Shown here: positions 39,503-47,651 of the stretch, piece after piece
Position numbering within the stretch: the stretch's first letter is position 1
Layout of the letters: every line of letters begins with the position of its first letter
NCBI RefSeq assembly: GCF_900116715.1
Contig: NZ_FPBM01000001.1
Span: 869,837 to 933,836 of the forward strand
Source of the DNA: Polaromonas sp. YR568
GTDB taxonomy: Bacteria; Pseudomonadota; Gammaproteobacteria; Burkholderiales; Burkholderiaceae_C
Direction of reading: 5' to 3'
DNA length: 64,000 nucleotides
Notes under the pieces: generated by a model
Database searches by the model: none
Seen by the model: the letters and a program-made list of their open reading frames with translations, nothing else
Told to the model about the DNA's origin: nothing
Translations under genes and position numbers: made by a program

Positions 39503-40273
39503 TCAAAATGGGATCTCCCCTTCCTTTTTCTCAGGGCGGGTTAGCACAAACTGAGCTTCGTTCGCGTCGATCCATCCCCATCCGAGATCTGCAACCGCTA
39601 ACCCGGCGTATGCCTCACCATCGTGCTCGTTGAAGAGCTCACTCTCCCGGATAAATTTTTTCTGCAACAGCCTCCGGACGGCGAGATTGAAGCCCATGTT
39701 CGTGACGCCGGCTCGTTCTGCTGCACGCTTAGCGCTATTCACGGTTGTCGCTTGATCCGGCAGATAAGCGTCGCCAGCGATCACAGCTAGGACGAGGACC
39801 TCGGGCGGTGACAGGCCGTGCACCGGCGTGACAGGACTTTCCTCAGCAATTTTCTCCAAAACTGCATCTTGCTTGACGATCGCCGCAATCTTGGCTGTGA
39901 GGCTCGCACGAAGCTTGTCAAAGTCGCTCGGAGCATCTGCTAGGTACGGGATGATGCTCCTGTGCTGAATGTCGAATGGGTACTTCTTTCCGGTTCTCTC
40001 CTCAGAACAGACCATCACCACTGGCTTGCCTGCAGCGTATGCGAAACCGAGTTCGTACCAGACATTGGGATTATCTGCAGTAATGTCTGCGAGACAAACA
40101 GCTGCTTGCCGAATCCCCTTCTCAATCGAGTCGATTGGAATCTGCACCCCGGGGTCCTGATCGACTCGATACGCCTCCAAGCCTGCGGCTTCAATTGCAG
40201 GCTTGTATATGTCGTGAAAACGTTTATCGAACTTGCCCGAATCGAATGGTTGAATCACAAAACAGGTAGCCAT
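39503..40273 (-). CDS. TIR/nucleoside-deoxyribosyltransferase-like protein fused to a probable winged helix
   Basis: A 256-residue protein. Residues 1-135 form a TIR/NDT-like alpha/beta domain: CFVIQPFDSGKFDKRF, then IEAAGLEAYRVDQDPG, CLADITADNPNVWYELGFAY (E74 at the catalytic-glutamate position) and GKPVVMVCS. Residues about 150-256 (LSPPEVLVLAVIAG, GFNLAVRRLLQKKFIRESE, GLAVADLGWGW) look like a winged helix. Such N-terminal domains occur in nucleotide-hydrolysing or signalling effectors, often in defence islands. GGAGGGG lies 6 nt upstream of the ATG at 40273. Exact activity is unknown. Confidence 0.75.
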   Translation of the reverse strand: MATCFVIQPFDSGKFDKRFHDIYKPAIEAAGLEAYRVDQDPGVQIPIDSIEKGIRQAAVCLADITADNPNVWYELGFAYAAGKPVVMVCSEERTGKKYPFDIQHRSIIPYLADAPSDFDKLRASLTAKIAAIVKQDAVLEKIAEESPVTPVHGLSPPEVLVLAVIAGDAYLPDQATTVNSAKRAAERAGVTNMGFNLAVRRLLQKKFIRESELFNEHDGEAYAGLAVADLGWGWIDANEAQFVLTRPEKKEGEIPF

Positions 40274-40646
40274 CAAATCCCCTCCCCGACATAACGAACG
40301 TATAGAGAAAAACTACTCCATATTACTAGCCACTGCCAATAAATTGAGCCGCCCTGAAAGCCACTTGCAAATTGACTGATGAATATTTATACCGCATAAA
40401 AATACAGTATGAATTCCCGTGATACCCAACAACCCCCGTTTCAATCTACTTGCATATTCGATCAAATGCTCGAGAGGATTCGTCATTTTCGCGATAGCCC
40501 CAAGATAAAAACTTATCCGTATGTGAGGCCGCTGAAAATTTGATAGCCGCCTGTACGCATTTCTATTAGGTTGGAGGTCGACTTGACTTGTAAAGTTGGC
40601 TCAAATCATCGATGCAAATACTTTTGCTTTTGATGTACGGCAAGCA
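40274..40646. other. AT-rich gap upstream of the TIR-like gene (373 nt, no gene)
   Basis: By hand count 40261-40620 is about 43% G+C, well below the surrounding core genes (about 63% in a sampled line of pcnB). It must hold the promoter of the TIR-like gene and contains copy F of the dispersed repeat (40531-40561). I see no integrase, tRNA end or clear direct repeat marking an insertion boundary. Confidence 0.6.
40531..40561 (+). repeat. Dispersed palindromic repeat, copy F (intergenic)
   Basis: CGCTGAAAATTTGATAGCCG then CCTGTACGCAT. It keeps the ATAGC half and the C-T-N-ACGC flank of copy A with small insertions. This is a more diverged copy in the AT-rich gap before folK. Confidence 0.5.
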
Positions 40647-41144
40647 TTACATAATGCTGGCGCCCGTCAGCCGCTCAATCGGCTGGTGTGCAACGGCTGC
40701 CAGTTGCCCTGCGCTGACCAGGGTCGGCGCGACCTCCGCTAACGGAACCAACACAAACGCCCGCTGCGTCATGCGCGGATGCGGTAGCGTGAGGTGTTCC
40801 GAGTCCATGCGGGCGCTGCCGTAAAGCAGCAAATCCAGATCCAGCGTGCGCGGCGCGTTACGGTAAGGACGCTCGCGGCCAGCCTGCTGCTCGATCTGTT
40901 GCAAGTGATCCAGCAAGGCGGGAGCGATTAAACCTGTTTCGAGTTCAACGACAGCGTTGAGGTAATCGTTACCGGGAGCTGAAGCTTCTACACCTGAGTC
41001 GGTATCCAGCGGTGCGGTTTTATAGAGGCTGGAAGACTGGCGGACCTGCGTAAACGGCAGCCGGCCCATCGCCTGGACGGCCTGCCGCAAGGCCGTCGCG
41101 GCATCACCGAGGTTTGCGCCCAGGGCAACGTAGGCGCAAACCAT
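40647..41144 (-). CDS. folK: 2-Amino-4-hydroxy-6-hydroxymethyldihydropteridine pyrophosphokinase
   Basis: A 165-residue [24 protein letters not shown] at the start, [21 protein letters not shown], and [11 protein letters not shown] with the metal-binding Asp pair, then [21 protein letters not shown]. It acts in folate synthesis. The start at 41144 lies 7 nt after the pcnB stop (operon). The 3' end borders the AT-rich island. Confidence 0.95.
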   Translation of the reverse strand: MVCAYVALGANLGDAATALRQAVQAMGRLPFTQVRQSSSLYKTAPLDTDSGVEASAPGNDYLNAVVELETGLIAPALLDHLQQIEQQAGRERPYRNAPRTLDLDLLLYGSARMDSEHLTLPHPRMTQRAFVLVPLAEVAPTLVSAGQLAAVAHQPIERLTGASIM

Positions 41145-41151
41145 GCGGCCC

Positions 41152-42786
41152 TCAGGAGTGGGAAGCGTTGTCCGGTGAAGGCGAAGCGGCCGCTTCGCCG
41201 CCCGAGCCCTCACCACCGCCTGCCCCGCCGGCACCACCGCGATTCGCCGGCTTGCGACGGCGGCGGCGTTTTTTGGCGGGGGCGGCATCGCCCTGCTCGC
41301 CGGAAGCATCCGCCGCATCGGACGGGGTGCGTTCGGCTTGCGCTGAGCCAGGCTCGGCATCGGGCCGCTTGACGCGCACGCGCGGCGCCTGTGGCCTGTT
41401 CTGCAGGGCCAGTCGCGCCTCTTCAATCATGGCGTGGCGTTCGTCGTCGTAGGCGGTGCTGAATTTCTCCCACCATTCGGCGAGTTCCATGTCGATCTCG
41501 CCGGTCTGCGCGCGCAGCCGCAGGAAGTCGAAGCCGGCGCGAAAGCGGGGTTGGTCCAGCAGCGAATAGGGTGCGCTGCCCGTGCGCTTTTCAAAGCGCG
41601 GCTGCATGGTCCAGATTTCGCGCATGTCGGTGCCCAGCTTGCCGCGGCCCGACACGTCGCCGATCTTGGCGTTGAAGGCGTCGTCAATCGCGTCCTGCAG
41701 GGCGGGCATAAGGTGCTCGCCGCGCTTCTTGCGCCGCTCCCAGCCTTCGCGCACGTCAGACCACAGCACACACGACAGCAAAAAGCTGGGCGCCACCGGC
41801 TTGCCTTCGCCGACGCGGCGGTCGGTGTCTTGCAGGGCGAGCTTGAGGAAAGGCTCGTCGGCGTTTTCGACCACCACATCGAGCAACGGGTATATGCCGG
41901 TGCCCAGGCCCAGCAATTTGAGCTGCGCGATGCTGGCCAGCGAATGGCCGGTCTGCAGCAGCTTGAGCATTTCGTCAAAGAGGCGCGATTGCGGCACGTC
42001 GGCCAGCAGGCCCTTCATCTCGCGCAGCGGCGCCACGGTCTTGTCTTCAAACTTGAAGCCCAGCGCGCTGAGCTTGGCGGCAAAACGCACGGCGCGGATG
42101 ATGCGCACCGGGTCTTCGCGGTAACGCACGGCCGGGTTGCCGATCATGCGGATGATCTTTTTCTTGGCGTCCTTGATGCCGTTGTGATAGTCGACCACCA
42201 CCTGCGTTTCGGGGTCGTAGTACATCGCGTTGATGGTGAAGTCGCGGCGCGCGGCGTCCTGCTCGATGGGGCCCCAGACGTTGTCGCGCAGCACCCGGCC
42301 CGAGGCGTCGACCGCATGCTTCATGCCGGCGAGCTCGCTCTTGCTGGTGCGCTCGTTGCCGCCGACCTGCTCGGCCAGGCTGCTGTCAAGGTGGGCGCGG
42401 AAGGTCGAAACCTCGATCACTTCATGCTCGCGGCCGCGGCCGTAAATGACGTGGACGATGCGAAAGCGCCGGCCAATGATGAAGGCGCGGCGAAACAGCG
42501 ACTTGACCTGCTCGGGTGTGGCGTCGGTGGCAACGTCAAAGTCCTTGGGGCGCAGGCCGACCAGCAGGTCACGCACCGCACCGCCGACGATATAGGCCTC
42601 GTAGCCGGCGTCTTTCAGGGTGCGCACCACGTCCATGGCCCGGTCGTCCACCAGCGAAACGTCAATGCCATGTTCCTTGACGGTGACATCCTGGCGCTGG
42701 CCGAAAGGTGATTTTTTGACCCGCTTGGCGCCGGGCTCCGTGCTGTCCGATTTGCCGAACAGCTTGTCGATAAATTTTTTGATCAT
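41152..42786 (-). CDS. pcnB: Poly(A) polymerase I (polynucleotide adenylyltransferase)
   Basis: A 544-residue class II nucleotidyltransferase: [20 protein letters not shown] (Gly motif and catalytic Asp pair), [33 protein letters not shown] and the RNA-binding arm. The C-terminus is long and basic ([14 protein letters not shown]) and ends in a Gly/Ser/Ala-rich tail, as in Burkholderiales PcnB. It adds poly(A) to RNA 3' ends and promotes decay. It sits between the HAD hydrolase gene and folK, closely spaced. Confidence 0.95.
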   Translation of the reverse strand: MIKKFIDKLFGKSDSTEPGAKRVKKSPFGQRQDVTVKEHGIDVSLVDDRAMDVVRTLKDAGYEAYIVGGAVRDLLVGLRPKDFDVATDATPEQVKSLFRRAFIIGRRFRIVHVIYGRGREHEVIEVSTFRAHLDSSLAEQVGGNERTSKSELAGMKHAVDASGRVLRDNVWGPIEQDAARRDFTINAMYYDPETQVVVDYHNGIKDAKKKIIRMIGNPAVRYREDPVRIIRAVRFAAKLSALGFKFEDKTVAPLREMKGLLADVPQSRLFDEMLKLLQTGHSLASIAQLKLLGLGTGIYPLLDVVVENADEPFLKLALQDTDRRVGEGKPVAPSFLLSCVLWSDVREGWERRKKRGEHLMPALQDAIDDAFNAKIGDVSGRGKLGTDMREIWTMQPRFEKRTGSAPYSLLDQPRFRAGFDFLRLRAQTGEIDMELAEWWEKFSTAYDDERHAMIEEARLALQNRPQAPRVRVKRPDAEPGSAQAERTPSDAADASGEQGDAAPAKKRRRRRKPANRGGAGGAGGGEGSGGEAAASPSPDNASHS

Positions 42787-42792
42787 GAATAA

Positions 42793-43470
42793 CTAGATAA
42801 ACAGGTCAAGTATGCGCCATCCGCGCTCTGCCGCCAGTGCCCGCAAACGCGCGTCCGGGTTGGTCGCGACGGGGTGGGTGGCCTTCTCCAGCAAGGCGAT
42901 ATCGTTCATGGAGTCGGTGTAGAAGGTGGTTTCCACGTCCTTCCAACCCAGGTTTCGGGCGGCCAGCCATTGTTCCACGCGGGTGACCTTGCCCTCGCGG
43001 GCCGAGGGCGTGCCCTTGATTTCGCCGGTCAGCCAGCCGTAGGCGTCACGCTCCAGCTCCACCGCGATCAGCTCTTTGACGCCAAAAGCGTCGGCGATGG
43101 GCCGCGTCACGAACTCGTTGGTGGCGGTGACGATGACCACCTCATCGCCCGCGGCCCGGTGGTCATCTACCAGCGCCTTCGCCTGTTTTGTAATGGATTT
43201 TTGCACCACATCCCGCATGAAACGTGCGTGGCCCGCTTCTGAATTGATAGCGCCCTGCTTGCGGATGGCTTCGGTGGCAAAGCGCACGTATTCGTGGATG
43301 TCCAGCGTGCCGGCGCGGTAGTGCTCAAAAAACTCGGCATTGCGGCGCTTGAACTCGGTGCTGTCGCACCAGCCCAGCGCGATGGTGAATTCGCCCCATT
43401 CGTAGTCGGAATCGATAGGAATCAGCGTGTGATCCAGGTCAAACAAGGCAATCTTTTTGGAAACGGTCAT
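42793..43470 (-). CDS. HAD-superfamily phosphatase (SerB-like, subfamily IB)
   Basis: A 225-residue HAD hydrolase. Motif I is LFDLDHTLIPID (nucleophile and acid/base Asp), motif II is VIVTATN, and motif III/IV is FYTDSMNDIALLE. The substrate is unknown; related proteins are annotated as phosphoserine or histidinol-phosphate-like phosphatases. Copy D of the dispersed repeat encodes RKQGAINSEAG in the cap region. It lies in the conserved hda-HAD-pcnB-folK order. Confidence 0.88.
   Translation of the reverse strand: MTVSKKIALFDLDHTLIPIDSDYEWGEFTIALGWCDSTEFKRRNAEFFEHYRAGTLDIHEYVRFATEAIRKQGAINSEAGHARFMRDVVQKSITKQAKALVDDHRAAGDEVVIVTATNEFVTRPIADAFGVKELIAVELERDAYGWLTGEIKGTPSAREGKVTRVEQWLAARNLGWKDVETTFYTDSMNDIALLEKATHPVATNPDARLRALAAERGWRILDLFI
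43234..43264 (-). repeat. Dispersed palindromic repeat, copy D (inside the HAD gene)
   Basis: CGCTTCTGAATTGATAGCGC then CCTGCTTGCGG on the plus strand. On the minus strand it is read as RKQGAINSEAG, aligned with RAQAAINSVAY of copy B. Confidence 0.55.
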
Positions 43471-43487
43471 TTCGCAGTCGCAGTCAC

Positions 43488-44174
43488 TTATTCGCTCTCC
43501 AGCATCGACTTGATCAGGGGAATGGTGATGGCGCGCTTGGTTTGCAGGGCATAAGCGTCCAGCTGGTCGAGCAGCTGCATCAGGCTGCCCAGGTCGCGCG
43601 AAAAGCGGGTCAGCATGAAGTCCATGGCTTCGTCGCTCAAAAACACGCCACGCGCATCGGCCTCGCGCCGAAGCACCGAACGGCGCTCGGGTTCGGTCAG
43701 GGCCTGCAGGGCAAACACATGGCCCCAGCCCAGCCGGGTGCGCAGGTCTTCGCGCAGCGCCAGGTCGGCCGGCGGCATCTGGCCGGCGGCCAGCACCCAG
43801 CGCGGGCGGCCGTCCGGTGCGCTGAGCGCGTTCACAAACCAGTTGAAGGCCGCCTGCTGCTGCACCGCGGTGTAGAGATGGCAGTCGTCCAGGATGACGG
43901 CGGCCCAGGACTCATTGAACTCGGGCGGCTCCAGCATGGAAGCATCCATCCAGCCGCTGGCGGCGCCCTGCTCGCGCAGCGTTTCGCGCACGGCTTTGAG
44001 TAAATGGGTTTTGCCGCTGGCGGCCTCGCCCCAGAGGTAGGTGGGCACCGGCGAGCGCAGCGTGTTGCCGGCCCACAGCTCCAGGTGCTTGAGCGCGGCT
44101 TCGTTCGGACCGCCAAAAAAATTGGCGAACGAGGGGGCGGAAGCCAGCCCTATGTCCAGCGCAATCTGTTTCAT
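43488..44174 (-). CDS. hda: DnaA regulatory inactivator Hda (DnaA-like AAA+ ATPase)
   Basis: A 228-residue DnaA-homologous AAA+ protein without a DNA-binding domain. It has LASAPSFANFFGGPNEAALK, Walker A-like WGEAASGKTHLL, Walker B AVILDDCHLY and LREDLRTRLGWGHVF (arginine-finger region). It stimulates ATP hydrolysis by DnaA after initiation. Start MKQIALDIG at 44174; the upstream extension is not Hda-like. The gene follows the PerM-type transporter gene by 19 nt. Confidence 0.92.
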   Translation of the reverse strand: MKQIALDIGLASAPSFANFFGGPNEAALKHLELWAGNTLRSPVPTYLWGEAASGKTHLLKAVRETLREQGAASGWMDASMLEPPEFNESWAAVILDDCHLYTAVQQQAAFNWFVNALSAPDGRPRWVLAAGQMPPADLALREDLRTRLGWGHVFALQALTEPERRSVLRREADARGVFLSDEAMDFMLTRFSRDLGSLMQLLDQLDAYALQTKRAITIPLIKSMLESE

Positions 44175-44193
44175 GCCCGCCATTGGCTCTGCC

Positions 44194-45267
44194 TTATCCG
44201 GCCTTGTAAAGCCGGCTGGCCATGTAGCTGGCCTTGACGCGGCGTATGCCAACCAGCAGCACCGCGCTGGCCGGCAGCGCCACCAGCACGCCGACAAAAC
44301 CAAACATCTGGCCGAAAGCCAGCAAGGCAAAGATCACCGCCAGCGGATGCAGGCCAATGCGCTCGCCCACCAGGCGCGGCGTGAGGTACAGGCTTTCCAC
44401 CAGCTGCCCGATGCCGTAAACCACGGCCACCATGACCAGTGCCTTGAGCGAGGCAAATTCGAGCAAGCCCGCCAGCACCGCCAGGATCAGGCCCAGGCCG
44501 AAGCCCAGGTAAGGGATAAACATCGCCAGCCCCGTGAAAACGCCGATGGGCAGGGCCAGGTCAAGCCCAAACAGCGCCAGGCCCACCGCATAAAACACCG
44601 CCATGATCAGCATCACCAGCAACTGGCCGCGCAGGTATTGGCCCAGCACCGAGTCGGCCTCTTCGGTAAAGCTGTCAAAGCCGGCGCGCAGGTGCGGCGG
44701 CACCAGCTCCAGCACACGGGCGACAAACTTGTCCCAGTCCATCAGCAGGTAAAACAGCGCCACCGGAATCAGCACGGCATTGCCGATAACAGCCAGCGCC
44801 ACGCTGCCGCCCAGCTTGAGCGAAGACATCAGCGAGCCGAACAGGTCTTCAAAATTGGCATTGAGGTACTTGAGCACAAAGGCCTTGATGCTGGCGACAT
44901 CGAGCGCCACATGGATGCCGAACTGCGCCAGCCAGGGCGCCAGCGTGGTGTTGAGCTTGTCGGCCAGCAGCGGCACCTGCTCGCGCAGCACCGGCAGCTC
45001 TTTGGCCAGGATGGGCACGATCAGCAAAAAGAGGCTGAGCAGCGCCACGAGGAAGAAAAACTCCACCAGCACCACCGCCACCACGCGCGGCAGGCGGCCC
45101 TTGCCCATGTGGTCAAGCCGGTTGACCAGCGGCGTCAGCGCATAAGCCAGCACGGCGGCGATGACAAAGGGCGCCAGCACCGGCCCCAGCAGCCACAGCG
45201 CCAGAATGACCAGCGCGGCGATAGCGCACCAGGCGGCGGCGCGTTTTTGGGTGGTGGTGAATTGCAT
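44194..45267 (-). CDS. AI-2E/PerM-family membrane transporter
   Basis: A 357-residue protein with about eight hydrophobic segments and the family features: YALTPLVNRLDHMGKGRLPR near the N-terminus, a long periplasmic/soluble insert, and GQLVESLYLTPRLVGERIGL near the C-terminus. The AI-2E name reflects one E. coli member; the substrate is generally uncertain. It is divergent from purM and upstream of hda, a conserved order in betaproteobacteria. Confidence 0.9.
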   Translation of the reverse strand: MQFTTTQKRAAAWCAIAALVILALWLLGPVLAPFVIAAVLAYALTPLVNRLDHMGKGRLPRVVAVVLVEFFFLVALLSLFLLIVPILAKELPVLREQVPLLADKLNTTLAPWLAQFGIHVALDVASIKAFVLKYLNANFEDLFGSLMSSLKLGGSVALAVIGNAVLIPVALFYLLMDWDKFVARVLELVPPHLRAGFDSFTEEADSVLGQYLRGQLLVMLIMAVFYAVGLALFGLDLALPIGVFTGLAMFIPYLGFGLGLILAVLAGLLEFASLKALVMVAVVYGIGQLVESLYLTPRLVGERIGLHPLAVIFALLAFGQMFGFVGVLVALPASAVLLVGIRRVKASYMASRLYKAG

Positions 45268-45459
45268 AAAGCCTTGGGTTGAGCTTGCCGGAAGAAGCCC
45301 CCAAAAGGGACTGAGGAAGACCGAACGGGGCCCGAATGGGTAGCCTTTAGAATCTCAGGCTGAATTCTATCGGGCTTGCAGGCCGCTTCAGCGCCGTAAA
45401 CCCGCCTCCCAGACCCCCATCCGTCCTTACCGCACCCTACCCGTAGCAAAGCCGACACC

Positions 45460-46500
45460 ATGACCACCTCCTCCCCTTCCCCCCTGAGCTACAAAGACGC
45501 GGGCGTCGACATCGACGCGGGCGACGCGCTGGTCGAACGCATCAAGCCCCTGGCCAAAAAAACCATGCGCGAAGGCGTGCTGGCCGGCATTGGCGGCTTT
45601 GGCGCCCTGTTTGAGGTGCCCAAGCGCTACAAGGAACCTGTGCTGGTCAGCGGCACCGACGGCGTGGGCACCAAGCTCAAGCTGGCTTTTGAATGGCAGA
45701 TGCATGACACCGTCGGCATAGACCTGGTGGCCATGAGCGTCAATGACGTGCTGGTGCAGGGCGCCGAGCCCCTCTTCTTCCTCGATTACTTCGCCTGCGG
45801 CAAGCTGGACGTTGACACGGCAGCCGCCGTGGTCGGCGGCATCGCCAAAGGCTGCGAATTGAGCGGCTGCGCCCTGATCGGCGGCGAAACCGCTGAAATG
45901 CCCGGCATGTACCCCGCCGGCGAATACGACCTGGCCGGTTTTGCCGTCGGCGCGGTGGAAAAGTCCAAAATCCTGACCGGCAAGGACGTAAAACCCGGCG
46001 ACGTGGTGCTGGGTCTCGCCAGCAGCGGCGTGCATTCCAACGGTTTCAGCCTGGTGCGCAAATGCATCGAGCGCGCGGCCGGCAACGCCCCCGCCACGCT
46101 GGACGGCAAACCCTTTAAGCAAGCCCTGATGGAGCCCACCCGCCTGTACGTGAAGAACGTGCTGGCCGCGCTGGCCGCCCACCCGATCAAGGCGCTGGCC
46201 CACATCACCGGCGGCGGCTTGCTGGAAAACATCCCCCGCGTGCTGCCCGAAGGCACGGCAGCCCACCTCAAAAAGGGCAGCTGGCCGCAAACCGAGCTGT
46301 TCGCCTGGCTGCAAAAAACCGCCGGCATCGACGATTTCGAGATGAACCGCACCTTCAACAACGGCATCGGCATGGTGGTGGTGGTGGACGCCGCCAACGC
46401 CCAGGCCACGGCCAAAACCCTGCGCGACGCGGGTGAGCAGGTCTATGAAATCGGCGTGATCGCCGCCAAAGGCGACGGCGCCGCCGTTACCGTCGGCTAA
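45460..46500 (+). CDS. purM: Phosphoribosylformylglycinamidine cyclo-ligase
   Basis: A 346-residue AIR synthetase: [67 protein letters not shown] and [13 protein letters not shown] are all conserved. It makes 5-aminoimidazole ribotide in purine synthesis. TAGAAT at 45348-45353 in the 192-nt divergent gap could be its -10 element. Confidence 0.97.
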   Translation: MTTSSPSPLSYKDAGVDIDAGDALVERIKPLAKKTMREGVLAGIGGFGALFEVPKRYKEPVLVSGTDGVGTKLKLAFEWQMHDTVGIDLVAMSVNDVLVQGAEPLFFLDYFACGKLDVDTAAAVVGGIAKGCELSGCALIGGETAEMPGMYPAGEYDLAGFAVGAVEKSKILTGKDVKPGDVVLGLASSGVHSNGFSLVRKCIERAAGNAPATLDGKPFKQALMEPTRLYVKNVLAALAAHPIKALAHITGGGLLENIPRVLPEGTAAHLKKGSWPQTELFAWLQKTAGIDDFEMNRTFNNGIGMVVVVDAANAQATAKTLRDAGEQVYEIGVIAAKGDGAAVTVG

Positions 46501-46550
46501 GCCCCCCACAAGCCGGCCGGCGGGGGCGATATCCCCCGGGTGGGCCGTTT

Positions 46551-46579
46551 TGCTACAAAAAGACTAGCTGCATACGCCC
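46551..46579 (+). repeat. Dispersed palindromic repeat, copy E (intergenic purM-parA)
   Basis: TGCTACAAAAAGACTAGCTG then CATACGCCC, with GCTA/TAGC arms. It is free of coding constraint and keeps the dyad and the (T/C)ACGC flank. It lies 51 nt after the purM stop. Confidence 0.55.
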
Positions 46580-46653
46580 ATGGCGCTTGGGGCCACTGGA
46601 CTTTTCCTTAGTTATGTATCAAACTGTTCCATCGATCCGTCTTTGGAGCAGTC

Positions 46654-47631
46654 ATGCCGGTAATCGCAGTCGTCAACCGCAAGGGAGGCAGTGGCAAGAG
46701 CACGCTGGCCGCGCACATCGCCGCCTGGTGCGCCCGCAATGGCAGCTCGGTCATGCTGGGCGACGTGGACCGGCAGCAGTCGGCGCGCAGCTGGCTCAAG
46801 CGCCGCGCCGCTGAACTCCCCGCCATCGCCCCCTGGGCCGTCGACCAGAAAAATATGCTCCGCGTGCCCACCGGCATCACCCATGTGGTGCTCGACACGC
46901 CCGGCGGCATGCACGGCTTTGAACTCGCCCGCGTCGTGATGTTTGCCGACGCCATCATCATGCCGGTGTGCAATTCCATGTTCGACCGCGAGTCGGCGGC
47001 CCAGTGCCATGCCGATTTAATGGCGCTGCCGCGTGTAGCCAGCGGCCGCTGCCGCCTGGCCACGGTGGGCATGCGCATCGACGGGCGCACCAGCGCCGCC
47101 AAAACCCTGGAAGAATGGTCTGAAAGCCTGGGCATGCCTTTTCTGGGCGCCCTGCGCGAGACGCAGCTTTATGTGCGCAGCCTGGAACGCGGCATGACGA
47201 TGTTCGACCTGCCGGCGAGCACCGCCGCGCAAGACCTGCAGCAGTGGCAACCCATCCTCAACTGGCTCAGGCCCACGCTGTACCCGCCGCAGGCGGCCAA
47301 TGACGCGCCCGAGCAGCCGCAGGCCAAGACAGTGGCCAAAGCCCCGGAACGGGTGATAGCCCCCCGCCCTTCGGTCGCCGCGACGCTGGGCGCCAGGGCG
47401 CTCAACCCCGCCCCTGTCCAGAAGGCCGCGCCGGCACGCCTGGGCAGTTCCCTGCCCGGCAGCCTGATGCCGGCACAGGAATCGATGGTGCACGGCGCCC
47501 GGATGTCCGCGCAAAGCACGGCCCGTGCAGTGGGCCGGCCCGTCCAGGTCAGCAGCGCGCCGGCCATGTCGCGCAATGTGAACTCGGCAGACGGCCTGCA
47601 GATTCCGCAGTTCCTCAAGCGCGGGGCTTAA
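46654..47631 (+). CDS. Orphan ParA/MinD-family ATPase with long Ala/Pro-rich tail
   Basis: A 325-residue protein. Residues 1-210 are a ParA-type ATPase: deviant Walker A K10-GGSGKST, switch region GDVDRQQSARSWLKRR and VVLDTPGGMHG. Residues about 215-325 are a disordered Ala/Pro/Val-rich tail ending IPQFLKRGA. No ParB or parS-like partner is near, so it is unlikely to be a chromosome partition gene; such orphans position cellular machines (for example polar or flagellar complexes). The target is unknown. Confidence 0.83.
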   Translation: MPVIAVVNRKGGSGKSTLAAHIAAWCARNGSSVMLGDVDRQQSARSWLKRRAAELPAIAPWAVDQKNMLRVPTGITHVVLDTPGGMHGFELARVVMFADAIIMPVCNSMFDRESAAQCHADLMALPRVASGRCRLATVGMRIDGRTSAAKTLEEWSESLGMPFLGALRETQLYVRSLERGMTMFDLPASTAAQDLQQWQPILNWLRPTLYPPQAANDAPEQPQAKTVAKAPERVIAPRPSVAATLGARALNPAPVQKAAPARLGSSLPGSLMPAQESMVHGARMSAQSTARAVGRPVQVSSAPAMSRNVNSADGLQIPQFLKRGA

Positions 47632-47651
47632 GACTCGTCACCCGCCACCCG

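Noticed and set aside
39175..39633. Possible plus-strand gene of 152 codons between the HNH and TIR-like genes
   Set aside because: It is antisense to the HNH 5' part and the TIR-like 3' end, lacks a ribosome binding site and resembles nothing known.
40386..40415. LexA-like half site (ACTGTATTTTTATG on the minus strand) upstream of the TIR-like gene
   Set aside because: Only one CTGT half is good; the partner half does not match CAG at the right spacing, so SOS control is not supported.
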